From Nageia nagi (lineage: Eukaryota; Pinophyta): a DNA stretch of 64,000 bases. Each line of letters starts with the position of its first letter. The stretch's first letter is position 1. Of this stretch, positions 32,590 through 42,949 are shown piece by piece. A program made the translations under genes and the position numbers. The notes under the pieces were generated by a model that worked only from the letters and a program-made list of their open reading frames with translations, searched no databases and had not been told where the DNA came from. The stretch covers positions 149,296,001 to 149,360,000 of the forward strand of contig JBITNC010000001.1 of NCBI GenBank assembly GCA_050084985.1, written 5' to 3'.

Positions 32590-33000
32590 GGATTGATAAT
32601 GCTGACATTCATGTGCAGCAGAGTTGCCCACTCCAAGTATTCCACATACTTTTCTGTTGAATGCAGAAAACCTTGCATCCTCCATCCTCCTCTGAATGCA
32701 CACCAAGCTCTAAATGTGGCATCGGTTGTGCTGTTAAACCAGCATTCCCTTGAAGGGTTTTCTGATCTGAGCAGCCCACTTAGGCCAGGGGCGTAAGTGG
32801 ATCACCTGAGCTTCTTCTGAAAGATTGATCCCTTATCTTCAACTCTTCTCAGGCCTCTTCTTTTCCTACCATTCCAATTTCTTGGAACTGGATAAGAAAA
32901 TTAAAAACTTTATGTAGTTGCCGGTTTTGGCAAAACAATGGACGCAACATTGCAAATATAATTAAAAAGAAAATCAATCCGCGTACTCGTTCCCCAAAAC
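32590..33000 (-). pseudogene. AP2/ERF transcription factor pseudogene
   Basis: On the minus strand RPWPKWAAQIRKPFKG (32747-32795) matches [16 protein letters not shown] of the intact ERF gene at 55275-55793. A deletion then removes the rest of the AP2 domain, and PMPHLELGVHSEED (about 32685-32725) matches [14 protein letters not shown] of the intact protein's C-terminal region, in another frame. Upstream, 'gttgccggttttggcaaaacaatggac' words near 32915-32942 match the intact gene's 5' region near 55938-55965, so promoter-side DNA was duplicated too. No DNA-binding domain can be made from this. Confidence 0.82.
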
Positions 33001-33118
33001 CATGGACTATGCTAATATTATTATTATATATCATCATGATTATCTTGTATTCTACGGCAACTTGTATATATGATCATGACCATACTTTAATAGGTCCTTC
33101 TTTTATATTTATATATAG

Positions 33119-33146
33119 ATAAAGAAAGAAAGAAAGAAAGAAAGAT
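33119..33146. repeat. (aaag)n microsatellite
   Basis: Six to seven perfect 'aaag' units. Confidence 0.95.
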
Positions 33147-33247
33147 AGTTTTTTAATGTTTTCGAGAGATTAAGAGCTGTCAATAGGAAGATTGTAGAGA
33201 GTACATTGTATCATTCTTAGTGGAATTTGAAAATGGGACACTCTTAG

Positions 33248-33826
33248 TGTTATGATGTGGAGACAAAACGTATTAGAAAGTGGAGACTATTTCGAGGAGC
33301 TGCATGTGTGTATTTAATGTACAACAAAGTGCCCCACTACTCCCTATATCCACGCATGTGATGGATGCTATTTTAGTGATAAATCTGAACCGTTTTTATT
33401 AGGTTACAGATTGTAATATGGACCGTTAATCTTAAGTCACAGATTGTAAACTCTTTTATAAGAAGTTTATATGAAGGAAAATGTAAGGGTTTTTTTGTAG
33501 TGTGCTAAGGTTTGTGCATACAAAAACTTGAGAGAGAGCTTGTGAGAAATTGAAGAGATTTTGCATCTGGGTTGATGCTAGTTGTAATCCCTCTACTGTT
33601 TGGATTATAGTAAAAGGATCCAATCGATTTGTTTCTTCAAGGATGTAGCCCACATTGGATGAACCTCGTTAAATATATGGTGTCTCTTAATGTGAATGCT
33701 CATTTTTCTTCATGCTTGAATGTGGATGTTTATTTCCTTCTTGCTATAGATTGTGGGTATTATTGAATCTCTTTTTTTGTTGATCTCATTATTGTGGCTG
33801 TCTGTGAGCCTAGACTGATTCCAACA
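33248..33826 (+). repeat. 5' LTR of copia element 3
   Basis: 579 bp, TG...CA. A TATA-like 'tcttttataaga' lies near 33451-33462. Paired with 35304-35855. Confidence 0.9.
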
Positions 33827-33893
33827 ATTGGTATCTGAGCTTTTCTTGTTGGGTTAAACACTCTTAAAAGGATTTTCTAATTGAGTTGGAGCA

Positions 33894-34290
33894 ATGGTTG
33901 GAGATTCTGCATTTAAGATTGAAAAGTTTAATGGGCAAGGTTTGGTGTGTGGAGGCAGAAGATAGAAGACTATCTCTATCTGAAGGATGACCTATATTTG
34001 GCATTGAAAGGCAAACCAAAAAGCATGAAGGATGAAGATTGGAAGTTGTTGGATAGGAAGGCTTTAGGGGTGATCCGGTTGAGCTTTGCTAATTCTGTTT
34101 CTTCCAATATTCATGGCCATACTACCACCAAAAGGCTAATGGATGCATTAACAAATTTGTATGAGAAACCCTCAGCTTCTAACAAGGTATTTCGTGTGAA
34201 GAAATTGTTTAATCTAAAAATGTTAGAAGGTGGATCTATTCAGTATCATCTCAATGAATTTCATGGCATTGTAGATATGTTAGAATCATA
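33894..34290 (+). pseudogene. Copia gag N-terminal part (element 3)
   Basis: ATG at 33894 starts MVGDSAFKIEKFNGQG, the usual copia gag opening. A frame change near 33940 moves to the open run 33947-34291 with WRQKIEDYLYLKD, DWKLLDRKALGVIRL, YEKPSASNKVFRVKKLFNLK and YHLNEF, a UBN2-type gag. It ends at a stop where the rest of gag has been deleted. It is closely related to gag of the element at 42329-47424 (shared EDYLY.KD, LLDRKALG.IRL, YEKPSA.NKV). Confidence 0.88.
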
Positions 34291-34299
34291 GGGGAAGGA

Positions 34300-34780
34300 G
34301 CCAATATAGAGGTAGATCCAAGTCTAGGTCTAAGGTGAAAGGGGATTGTTGGTATTATGGAAAGGGGGACATTATAAGAGAGATTACCAGGATAGGATGG
34401 TTGATATAGGTGAAAGGCATGGTGAGAACTCAAAGGCAAATGTTGCAAGTGATGTTCTTCAAGATGCCCTTATTCTTTTTTCCTCTTCTATTGATGAATC
34501 TTGGATGCTAGATTCAAGAGCCAAGTTCCATACCACTTCTCATAGGAGTCTCTTTTTTTATTATGCCCATGGTGATTTTGGACAAGTATATGTGGGTAAT
34601 GGTCACCCATGTCAAGTTGTTGGAAAGGGCACTATCCAAGTAGGGTTACCCAATGGTTATCACTTGCATCTGAATGAGGTGAGACATACATCTGAGATTG
34701 AGAGGAGCTTGATTTTAGCAAGCAATTGGGTAATGAGGGATATGATACTATTATATCCAAACATTCATGGAAGATTGTGA
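34300..34780 (+). pseudogene. Copia zinc knuckle and protease remnant (element 3)
   Basis: A gag tail with a damaged knuckle (WYYGKGGHYKRDYQDR when frames are combined; two cysteines replaced by Tyr) leads to the open run 34346-34780. The protease site is WMLDSRAKFHTT, where active enzymes have DSGA; Gly is changed to Arg. FGQVYVGNGHPCQVVGKGTI and LNEVRHTSEI follow as in copia proteases. Integrase, RT and RNase H are missing: after about 34900 no domain remains until the 3' LTR. Confidence 0.85.
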
Positions 34781-35303
34781 AAGGATCAATGGTGTTAGTA
34801 AGGGGTGAGAAGATTGGCAACTTGTACCTAGTTTCCAATGCTTCTTTTATCATTGAAGCTTCTTTTGGTTTGAAGAATGGTGATTGATTCCATGAATGTT
34901 GGGATTGTAAGAAGCAAAGGAGAGTTACCTTCAACCTTGGTGAAGAGGAGGTAAAGAAGCTTGAGCATGTAGATGTGATGACATCAAGTTTGGCTTTGAA
35001 ATCTTCATTTGGTAACTTAGGCTCATGTGTCAGTTCTAGTGGTGAGAAGTTAAGGTGTTCTCAAGCAGTGGGAGTTGTAAGGAGGAGAATGAAATTCTAG
35101 TAGACACTGAAAAGTAGGACAATTGATCTTACGAGATCAAGAAGGTATCACCATGGCTTGTGTTCTGGTTCTAAATTCTCACATGGATTTCTTCGTTTCG
35201 AAAATTAGGAGTTGCCCAATTTTATTGGTTTGGGCTAAATCATGTTTGTGCCCTCTCCCACATGTTGTGGTGTGTGCAACAAGTTTGTCTCCAAGTGGGA
35301 GAT

Positions 35304-35855
35304 TGTTATGATGTGGAGACAAAGGCTATTAGAAAGTGGAGACTATTTCGAGGAGGTGCATATGTGCATTTAATGTACAACAAAGCACCCCACCACTCCC
35401 TATATCCACGCATGTGGTGGATGCTATTTTAGTGATAAATCTAAATCATTGTTATTAGGTTATAGATTGTAATTTGGACTATTGATCTTAGGTCACAAAT
35501 TGTAAACTCTTTTATAAGGATTTTGTATGAAAGAAAATGTAAGGGTTTTTCTGTAGTGTGCTAAGGTTTTGTATACGGAACCTTAAGAGAGAGCTTGTGA
35601 GAAACTAGAGATATTTTGCATTTGGGTTGATGCTTGTTGTAATCCAACTGATTTATTTCTTCAAGGACATAGCCCACACTGGGTGAACCTCGTTAAATCT
35701 GTATTTTATCTCTTAATGTGAATGCTTATTTTTCTTCATGCTTGAATGTTGATGTTTATTTTCTTCTTGCTGTAGATTGTGGGTATTGTTGAATCTCTTG
35801 TTTTTCTGTTGATCTCATTGTGGTGGTTGTGTGTGAGCCTGGATCTATTCCAACA
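35304..35855 (+). repeat. 3' LTR of copia element 3
   Basis: 552 bp, lacks a stretch of about 30 bp present in the 5' LTR (around 33590-33625). Followed by cttag. Confidence 0.9.
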
Positions 35856-35860
35856 CTTAG

Positions 35861-36239
35861 AGAGAGTAGATGTTTAAATTTTTTATTTATGATTTTAGTA
35901 AAAACTGAATATTTGAAAAGTAAAAATAAAATAGATAAATTTAATAATTATTTTTTATTTTAAATTTATTTTGGTGATGGGGTTTTGACTTGAGTGTGCT
36001 AGGTTGTAGGTTCCAATCATTGAAGGATAATGGTCCTTGTAAAAAAGAAATGGTGACCTTAATAAACAAAAAAGATAAATTTGAAGTATTTTCTATGTTG
36101 TGCTTTATTTTGCACCATGTTGATTAGTTTTTATTAATCCAATACATATGTGAAATATATAAATTTTAATTTTTTTAATAAAAAATTAGGTGGTAAAAAG
36201 TTGAAGTTAGAAAAATAAGTAAATTCTAAGCACTCTAAT

Positions 36240-36280
<41 letters not shown>

Positions 36281-36654
36281 CAAATAATCTCTTTGAATAT
36301 ATTTACTATTTAATGCAAATTTGTACAATCTTTTTATATATCTTTAGATATTTAATGTGAATCTTTGTAATGTATTCATATTAATTTATAAAAGCTAGAT
36401 TTATTTGTGTAATCTCCTTTATCTATACTTGCTTTGAATCTTTTTGTATATATCTTTTTAATGTGAATATGTGTAATTTTTGTATTAATATTTATATATT
36501 GTAATGTATTTAAATTAGTTTATTGAGGCCAAATTTATCTTTGTAATGTGGTCCGTCATCATGGTCAAGGTGTAAAACATCCACATGTAAAATTGATGAA
36601 GATGTGGAATATATCAAATTGTGAATCTAATTATGCATTGAGTATAGATTTACA
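35861..36654. other. AT-rich, no gene seen
   Basis: Contains an AT microsatellite at about 36245-36277 and short repeated phrases such as 'tatatatctttt' and 'aatgtgaat' in 36330-36480. Nothing coding. Confidence 0.5.
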
Positions 36655-37165
36655 ACACTAGCTTTGATATAATCCTTTATATATATCAAAAAACACCTAG
36701 AGATATCATTCCCTAATAATTTAGAAATTATTTCCCAAACTTATTATATTATCAATAATATAGATTATAAATTATTTCACTAGATAATATAATAATTTAG
36801 AAACTAATGTTTACAGCAAATGTATATAAAAAATTTAAAACAACGAATGCATAAATTTAAAATAGCAAATATATAAATTTAAAACAACTAATGGATTTAA
36901 AAATATTTATTTGAATACATAGCGAATGTATTTAAAATAACGAATGCATTATATAATATGAACAGTAATAATTTAATTACATATTTAAAACATCAAATGC
37001 ATTATATAAATAATTTAATATAGTTATATTGGCATATTATTAAATTTATATTTAAAATAATTAATAAAGTCAATTATTGATGATGGACATACATACGGAG
37101 TGACATTTTAGCTTCCCACCCCACCCCCTTAGCTGCCATTGTAGAAACACCTCTCGACATAATAA
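36655..37165. repeat. Dispersed repeat, copy 2 (about 510 bp)
   Basis: Matches 27859-28385 over its whole length in the same orientation, without the AT expansion. In this copy 'tacaac' precedes and 'gttgta' follows the shared block, which may be chance or a short inverted end. See copy 1. Confidence 0.85.
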
Positions 37166-37423
37166 GTTGTAGTATTTAAAGATTTTAAAACATAATAATT
37201 AAATATTAGTTTTAGAGTTTGAAGTTTTTTTTTTTTTACAAAAAAGACTTTTATATTACAAAAAAAAAAATCATACAAAAAAGTTGGGTGGGATTGAGCA
37301 CACCTTGTGGTAAACCATTACACATACTAACTACTTAGTAGATAGGAAAATAAAATAGCTACATCAACCTGCACGAAGCTAAAAGCACAGTCCCAATAAT
37401 AAAAAAATTCGAACAACTGAAAT
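37166..37423. other. Low-complexity A/T DNA
   Basis: Contains a T11 run near 37226 and an A10 run near 37260. Nothing coding. Confidence 0.4.
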
Positions 37424-37777
37424 TCATAAAAACCAAAGACTAACCACCATATATGCATTTAACAAACTAATCATTAGAGGAGGAGAGCATAAATTATCCA
37501 TGAATTGCATATGTTCCCATCCACCACTGTCTACAGTAGTCATATTCCACCTATCATTACAATTACTCCCACTAGCAATAGCACATATGTCAACTTCTTG
37601 GCCCTCAGGAAGAGTGGGATTTGAAACATCTCTCCACCCATTAATAGGATTACAAACCTCATATTGAACATCCCAATCATTGTGAGAGTGGGAGGAAGAA
37701 GGATCACCATAAATCCACCTTTTTGGGATTAGATGGGGGCTAATACCAATGAAGAGGAGAATTAGCATGAGTAGCAA
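37424..37777 (-). CDS. Unrecognised 117-codon open frame, non-AT-driven composition
   Basis: The protein begins with a hydrophobic segment (MLLMLILLFIGI, which could be a signal anchor) and continues with polar, Trp- and Cys-containing sequence such as YEVCNPINGWRDVSNPTLP, VDICAIASGSNCNDRW and MTTVDSGGWEHMQFMDN. Codon use is less A/T-driven than in chance frames nearby. I do not recognise the family. It may be a fragment of an exported protein gene or a transposon passenger. Upstream the frame stays open for a few codons (GAWLLLL...) beyond the ATG, so the start is uncertain. No promoter or splice signals were identified. Confidence 0.4.
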   Translation of the reverse strand: MLLMLILLFIGISPHLIPKRWIYGDPSSSHSHNDWDVQYEVCNPINGWRDVSNPTLPEGQEVDICAIASGSNCNDRWNMTTVDSGGWEHMQFMDNLCSPPLMISLLNAYMVVSLWFL

Positions 37778-39539
37778 TAGGAGCCATGCACCAAGGAGGA
37801 CCTAGAGTTTAACTTCTTGAGTGACACCTAGAACCACCACGAGAATTGGAGTTTAAAATATGATTTTTTATATATTTTTTTGTTGGTAAATTATCCCATG
37901 TAGGGAATTAACCATGGAATTAGATTTTATGTCTTGGGAGTTCTCTTATTTGAAGTCACCCAAAAGTCACACACCAACTAACCTAACTACCATCGATTAG
38001 ACTTAGCATATCCACATGCCTATGAGGGGGGAGAGTTTTGAACCTGGGGCCTCTCTTTTTCTACTTGAGAGTTTTCAACTTCTCCTTCTCTCAAACTTCC
38101 CTAACATGATTGGATTAAATTATATTTTAATTACTTATATAAATTATTAACATTAGAAATAAAGCATAATAATATTTTATAAAGGTAATTAATTATAATT
38201 AAGTAAATGTTGTAAATGATTTATAAGTTTTTCAAGAAAATATTTTATAATGACAATAATACCTTTCGATGTTTTTAGATATATATCTAAGGTATCTAAG
38301 CTAGTTTAATATTTTTTGAGTTTGTATATAATTGAAGAAAAAAATAATGGCCTCATAAAAAGGATAGTATCATGGTAGTTTCTGTGTATTACCTAGTTTT
38401 TTTTTACTTCTTTTCCTTTTTGCTTAAAGTAAAAGTTACTAAATAGTAGCAACTAATTTTATTTGATATGTTAAAATATATAATACTTAGATGTTAAGTT
38501 ATTCCTAATATATTACTTTATGAAAAAATGAATGGTTGTATTTTCATAAGATAAGTATTTATAAGGTGTCAAAGAGATATTGGTCTTGAGGTGAAAAGAT
38601 CTTTTGGGATTGGATCAATGCCATCATTTTGTGTTTGAAAACTTATACTAACACTAGAGAGGTTATGATGGATAGATTGCCAAGATTTAATAGTGCAAGA
38701 AGAGAAGACCAATTGTGATCATCTTATTATTATTTCTCAATCTTTAGTTACGAATAAGGAGTAAATTAATGATTGGAATTAAACATAATGAACCCTTGGA
38801 GGATCATAAAATTTGGAATAAATTTTATTTTCATTATTTAATGAATGATAGCTAGCAAACACTCATCATAAATTGGATGGTTGGGATCACTTTATTATAA
38901 AGAATAAAATTAGTCATGATCATTAATATCTTTTTTATACTTATGTTTAGGATTATATGGCGAATTAGATAATCATGATCAAATCAAGAGGAGTTTTAAA
39001 TGAATCATGATCATAGATAGGCTTATTATGTCCAAGGAGAGTATTTGATAGCTAATATGCATTAATTTATAGATTGTATGACCCAAAATAACTCAAGAGC
39101 TAAGGCTAGTCAAATTGTGATTATTCATGTATGGAACCTTTAGGAATTTGAAGATAATATTCTCACAAATAGATTATTGGGAGTCACATGATGTTGATTA
39201 TTTTTATGTGTCACTCATACGCACCATAACTAGATTGCATTTATTATGTGGATTGAAGTATTATAATATGACAAGAGGGAAAGGATGTTTACATCATGAT
39301 CATTTATCAAATTTTAATCCTTTAGCTCATTAGAGAACTTTCATGATCAATATCCATATATACTTATAGGGAACATAGGAAAAATATCATCTATTAATAT
39401 ATTTTTATATCATGGATTGAAAATGAGAGGTTTTGAGTGTAAAAAATGATATTTAATGATTATGTCCACAAGTGGACATTGCAATAGTTTAAGATTTGGT
39501 TCTTCTATGAGAGGTACAAAGTTTGAATCATAATGGTTG
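37778..39539. other. No gene recognised
   Basis: Mixed AT-rich DNA. The block 37990-38060 contains 'gagttttgaacctggggcctc', a phrase type common in degraded plant transposons. Open runs such as 39127-39333 show no recognisable motif. Confidence 0.4.
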
Positions 39540-40270
39540 TTCCAGTGTGTCATAGTTTGGCTATGATTTGGATACTATTAAGCTAACTATCCACAACTAC
39601 TATGAATTGAATATCCTTTGATCCATATATTCCATGAAACTTTTTGTGCATCATTAATATCCTCTAATCATCCTATATCATGACAATATATGCATCATGT
39701 ATCTTGCCAAATAATTATCATGCCATATCTATTCTTCCACATATTGCATACATGTTTATTAGGGTCATTCTTAGTTTCTCTTTGATAAATTTCCTATAGA
39801 GCTCCCATGGTGGCACATGCTAAGAGAATGCTTGCAAAGGTTTTAGAGTTTATATTTAGTACACCTAATAATTTCATCTTCTTGAAATTATTTAGGGCCT
39901 TTTTAGGAAATCAATTTTGTTCATATCTTGCATTCATTGGAGTCCATGACATAATATACTTAGTTGATGCATTTTAGAAAAGAAGTTCAAATCTTCCTCA
40001 ACTTGCATGACCAAGAAGGTTAACAATATATGTATATTTATACATACTAGTAATAATGAAATGAGAGTAGTTCATACTATTAAATTAATTATAACCATCA
40101 TACACTACACATATAGAACATATACAAATGATGTTAAGGTTGGCTCCCAAGTCCATCAAATAAAAAATATTTAGGGTATCATGGTTGTAGCCATGAATTG
40201 CATATCCTTTAATTATTGCATTTCATAAAACTCTATGCTTATTTTAATGGAAATTAGCTATAATTTTAAG
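39540..40270 (-). pseudogene. PPR gene relic, C-terminal repeats, copy A
   Basis: Minus strand: LINMYAICGRIDMA (39700-39765), LFGKMHDAYIV, then KGYAIHGYNHDTLNIF (about 40165-40215) and YTYIVNLLGHA (about 39995-40035). These are PLS-type PPR motifs followed by the 'HY.CMVDLLGRAG' element seen before the E domain in DYW-type PPR proteins. Frames shift several times. PPR proteins act in organellar RNA editing and processing. Confidence 0.72.
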
Positions 40271-41345
40271 GGTTAATATCATTTATATCCTTGAATAATT
40301 GTATTCCATGAAATAATGTTTACATCATGCATCTTGTTAATTGATTCATATGCCTTGTTTTTTCTTGTATATTTCATGTACATGTATATTAAGGAATTCA
40401 CAACCACAATATCTAATGAAAAAATCATTTTCAACTAAAATTTGATGTATTTCTTATAGAAATCCCATGGTGGAACATATAGGAAGAATACATGCTTACA
40501 ATGGTTATAAGGTATGGCTTTACACCTAACAATTGCATCTACTTGAAATTCTTTAAGACCTTTTTTAAGAGATCTATTTGTTATAATCATTGTAGTTAAT
40601 GATACGATATACTTTATTGAGGTATTTTGGCAAAGAATTTTAAAGCTTCCTTAGCCTACAAAGTCAATAATATCAACAATGCATGTATAATGATTCATAG
40701 CAAGAATATACATTACAATAAGAGTTTCCCATGCCACTAAAGTACTTACAACCCTCATCCACTAGACCTATGCAAGTAGAATATATATAAAGTTTACATT
40801 TTTAGGGTTCCTTCCCTAGTGATTCATTAGATCAAAAAGTGTAAGGGCATCCGTATTATATCTATGAACTGTATATCCTCCAATCATTAATTTTGATGAA
40901 ACTATATATACATCATGCATATCCTCCAATCATTGCATTCCATAAAATTGTGTCTACATTAAGCATCATGTCAAATAATTCCCATGCCTTATTTATTCTT
41001 TCACTTTTTATGTACATGTATAGAAAGGAATTCACAACCATAATATTTGATGAAAAATCATTTTCAACTACTCTTTGATGGATTTACTATAGAGCTCCCA
41101 TGGTGCCACATATTGGAAGATTGCTTGCAAAGGTTGCAAATTTTAGCTTACACATGACAATTACATGTCAATGTACCCATTTCATAAATATCCTCTAAAT
41201 TTTATGTTCTATGATAGCCTACATGGGCAAGAAGGTTAAAAGTGCATGTATAAGTATTCATCCTAGGAATTGCATATCCTCTAATCATTGCATTCCTTCA
41301 TAATATGGATCTATTCATACATATTTTCAAACAACACTTTTTGAA
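40270..41345 (-). pseudogene. PPR gene relic, copy B and fragment
   Basis: Repeats the order of copy A: at 40640-40930 the minus strand gives GYTVHRYNTDALTLFDLMN and MNHYTCIVDIIDF. The 41000-41345 part repeats phrases of the same motif ('cctctaatcattgcattcc', 'catcatgcat') in shorter form. Heavily mutated. Confidence 0.65.
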
Positions 41346-42323
41346 AAAATAATGAAATGAACATAGTTTCTTTCTTCCACTAAAATTTGAAATCATTCAA
41401 CATTACATTATACAATATTATTTATCAATAGTGGCCATATAGCTCTAAAGAGAGTAAACATAATTTTTCTTGAAGAGGGTTAATATACAATTATAATATC
41501 TATTTTCACAAAAAAAAATATTGCATAGACATGAATGTCATAATTAGGGTTAAAAAATAGTTATCTACTTTATGATTTTATTTTGATATTTCTTCATAGA
41601 TAAATTTTACCTTATTTATGATGTGGTTAGGTATAAGGAGATCTTATGTTCAATATCATGGATAAGTGCATTCATATAGAGGAGGAGATTCCCAAGTTTG
41701 AAATTATACATGATTGTATTTTCTATGTCAATTTTTATATTAAAATATTGAAGATCGCTAAGTCTCCATAATGTTATCAGAGGATTATTAATCATCTTGG
41801 TGAGGATGAGGAACTTTTTATGGCCTTTATTGATTATGCAAAGCATTATAAGAAGTTTGATGAGTGTTTAAGGAGAATTTTGGCAACAAGAAGAGATACA
41901 TATCCATTCTAATTAAAGGTGAGAAAATATATTGGAGAGTATTACTTAGTAATATATTGATCTACAATATCATTTTTTACTTTTACTTAAATATAACACA
42001 GCTTTTCTTTTTATCAAATCAACTAGTTTATGGTTCTCATGTCACCTCTAAGTGGGATCAAAGACACTAAGATGCTAAACATGAATGAATATTTTCTATA
42101 ATGATATATGTATTACTTGGTCTCTTTGAGTTTTTTATTGAATATGTCTAACTTTATATGGATAAAATTCAATATGATATGAGTTCCATGATTGTTTGAC
42201 TCTTATTCTCATGAACACTTGTTTCAAAATTACATTTATTGAAACCAACATACAATTTCCTATAAAAACTCTTCTTATTTTCATGAATGTTAATTTAAAA
42301 TAACCTTTATCAATAAAGAGTTA
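41346..42323. other. No gene recognised
   Basis: AT-rich DNA between the PPR relics and copia element 2. Two open runs of 68-76 codons (41616-41846 minus, 41864-42070 plus) have no recognisable motifs. Confidence 0.4.
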
Positions 42324-42328
42324 TATTA

Positions 42329-42872
42329 TGTTAGAAAATGGAGACTACAACCGGCTAGAAAACAGAGAGCAGTTTCTTTCTCGTTTAACACCAAATTCAG
42401 TTGCCAAGAAGCCATGACACCTGGTTATCAGTTATAGAAGGGTTGGGGGTTACCTAACAACCTTCCTGATCCAACTTGGGTTTAAGTTGGGTTAGTTTGT
42501 ACCTATAAATAAGAGTCTTGAGTTGAGGCATGTAGTATTGTAGTTTTGACAGCAATTGTGAAGTAGATTGTGATTGTTGAGAGAGAGATTGTAGTGAGGT
42601 TTTGTTGTAACTCCAAAGTGAAGATTGTAGCAAGGTTATGTTGTTGGTTTGTTGCTTGGAGGACTTTGAAGAATGATATGCAAAAGGGTTGAAAGCTTCT
42701 CCATGGATGTAGCCTACATTGGGTTAACCACATTATCTCTTGTGTCTCTGTTTGTGTGATTGATGTTCATGGTTATTTGATTTCAGTAGTATGCTTTGAA
42801 TGTTGTTTCTTTTGCTAAGGACTAAGAGAATTATTGATGCTCTTACTTATATAAACTTATTAAATCCTAACA
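42329..42872 (+). repeat. 5' LTR of copia element 2
   Basis: 544 bp. 'cctataaataagag' near 42501-42514 is a likely TATA box for the element's transcript. Confidence 0.93.
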
Positions 42873-42874
42873 AG

Positions 42875-42886
42875 TGGTATCAAAGC
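42875..42886 (+). promoter_or_regulatory. Primer-binding site of copia element 2
   Basis: TGGTATCAAAGC, one base different (G to A) from the initiator-Met tRNA site TGGTATCAGAGC. Confidence 0.9.
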
Positions 42887-42949
42887 TTGTTGTTTTGTTG
42901 GGATTTTGTTGGTGAATCTTGTTTGTAGATTGGAACCAAGAAGAGCACT

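Larger units (their letters stand above)
33248..35855 (+). mobile_element. Ty1/copia deletion derivative with two LTRs (copia element 3)
   Basis: 5' LTR 33248-33826 and 3' LTR 35304-35855, both starting TGTTATGATG and ending CCAACA, flanked by the 5-bp duplication cttag (33243-33247 and 35856-35860). A primer site 'attggtatctgagc' follows the 5' LTR, and 'ccaagtgggaga' (polypurine tract) precedes the 3' LTR. Inside only gag and protease pieces remain. The LTRs differ at roughly 10 percent of positions in the first 240 bp plus an indel of about 30 bp, so it is an old insertion. Confidence 0.93.
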
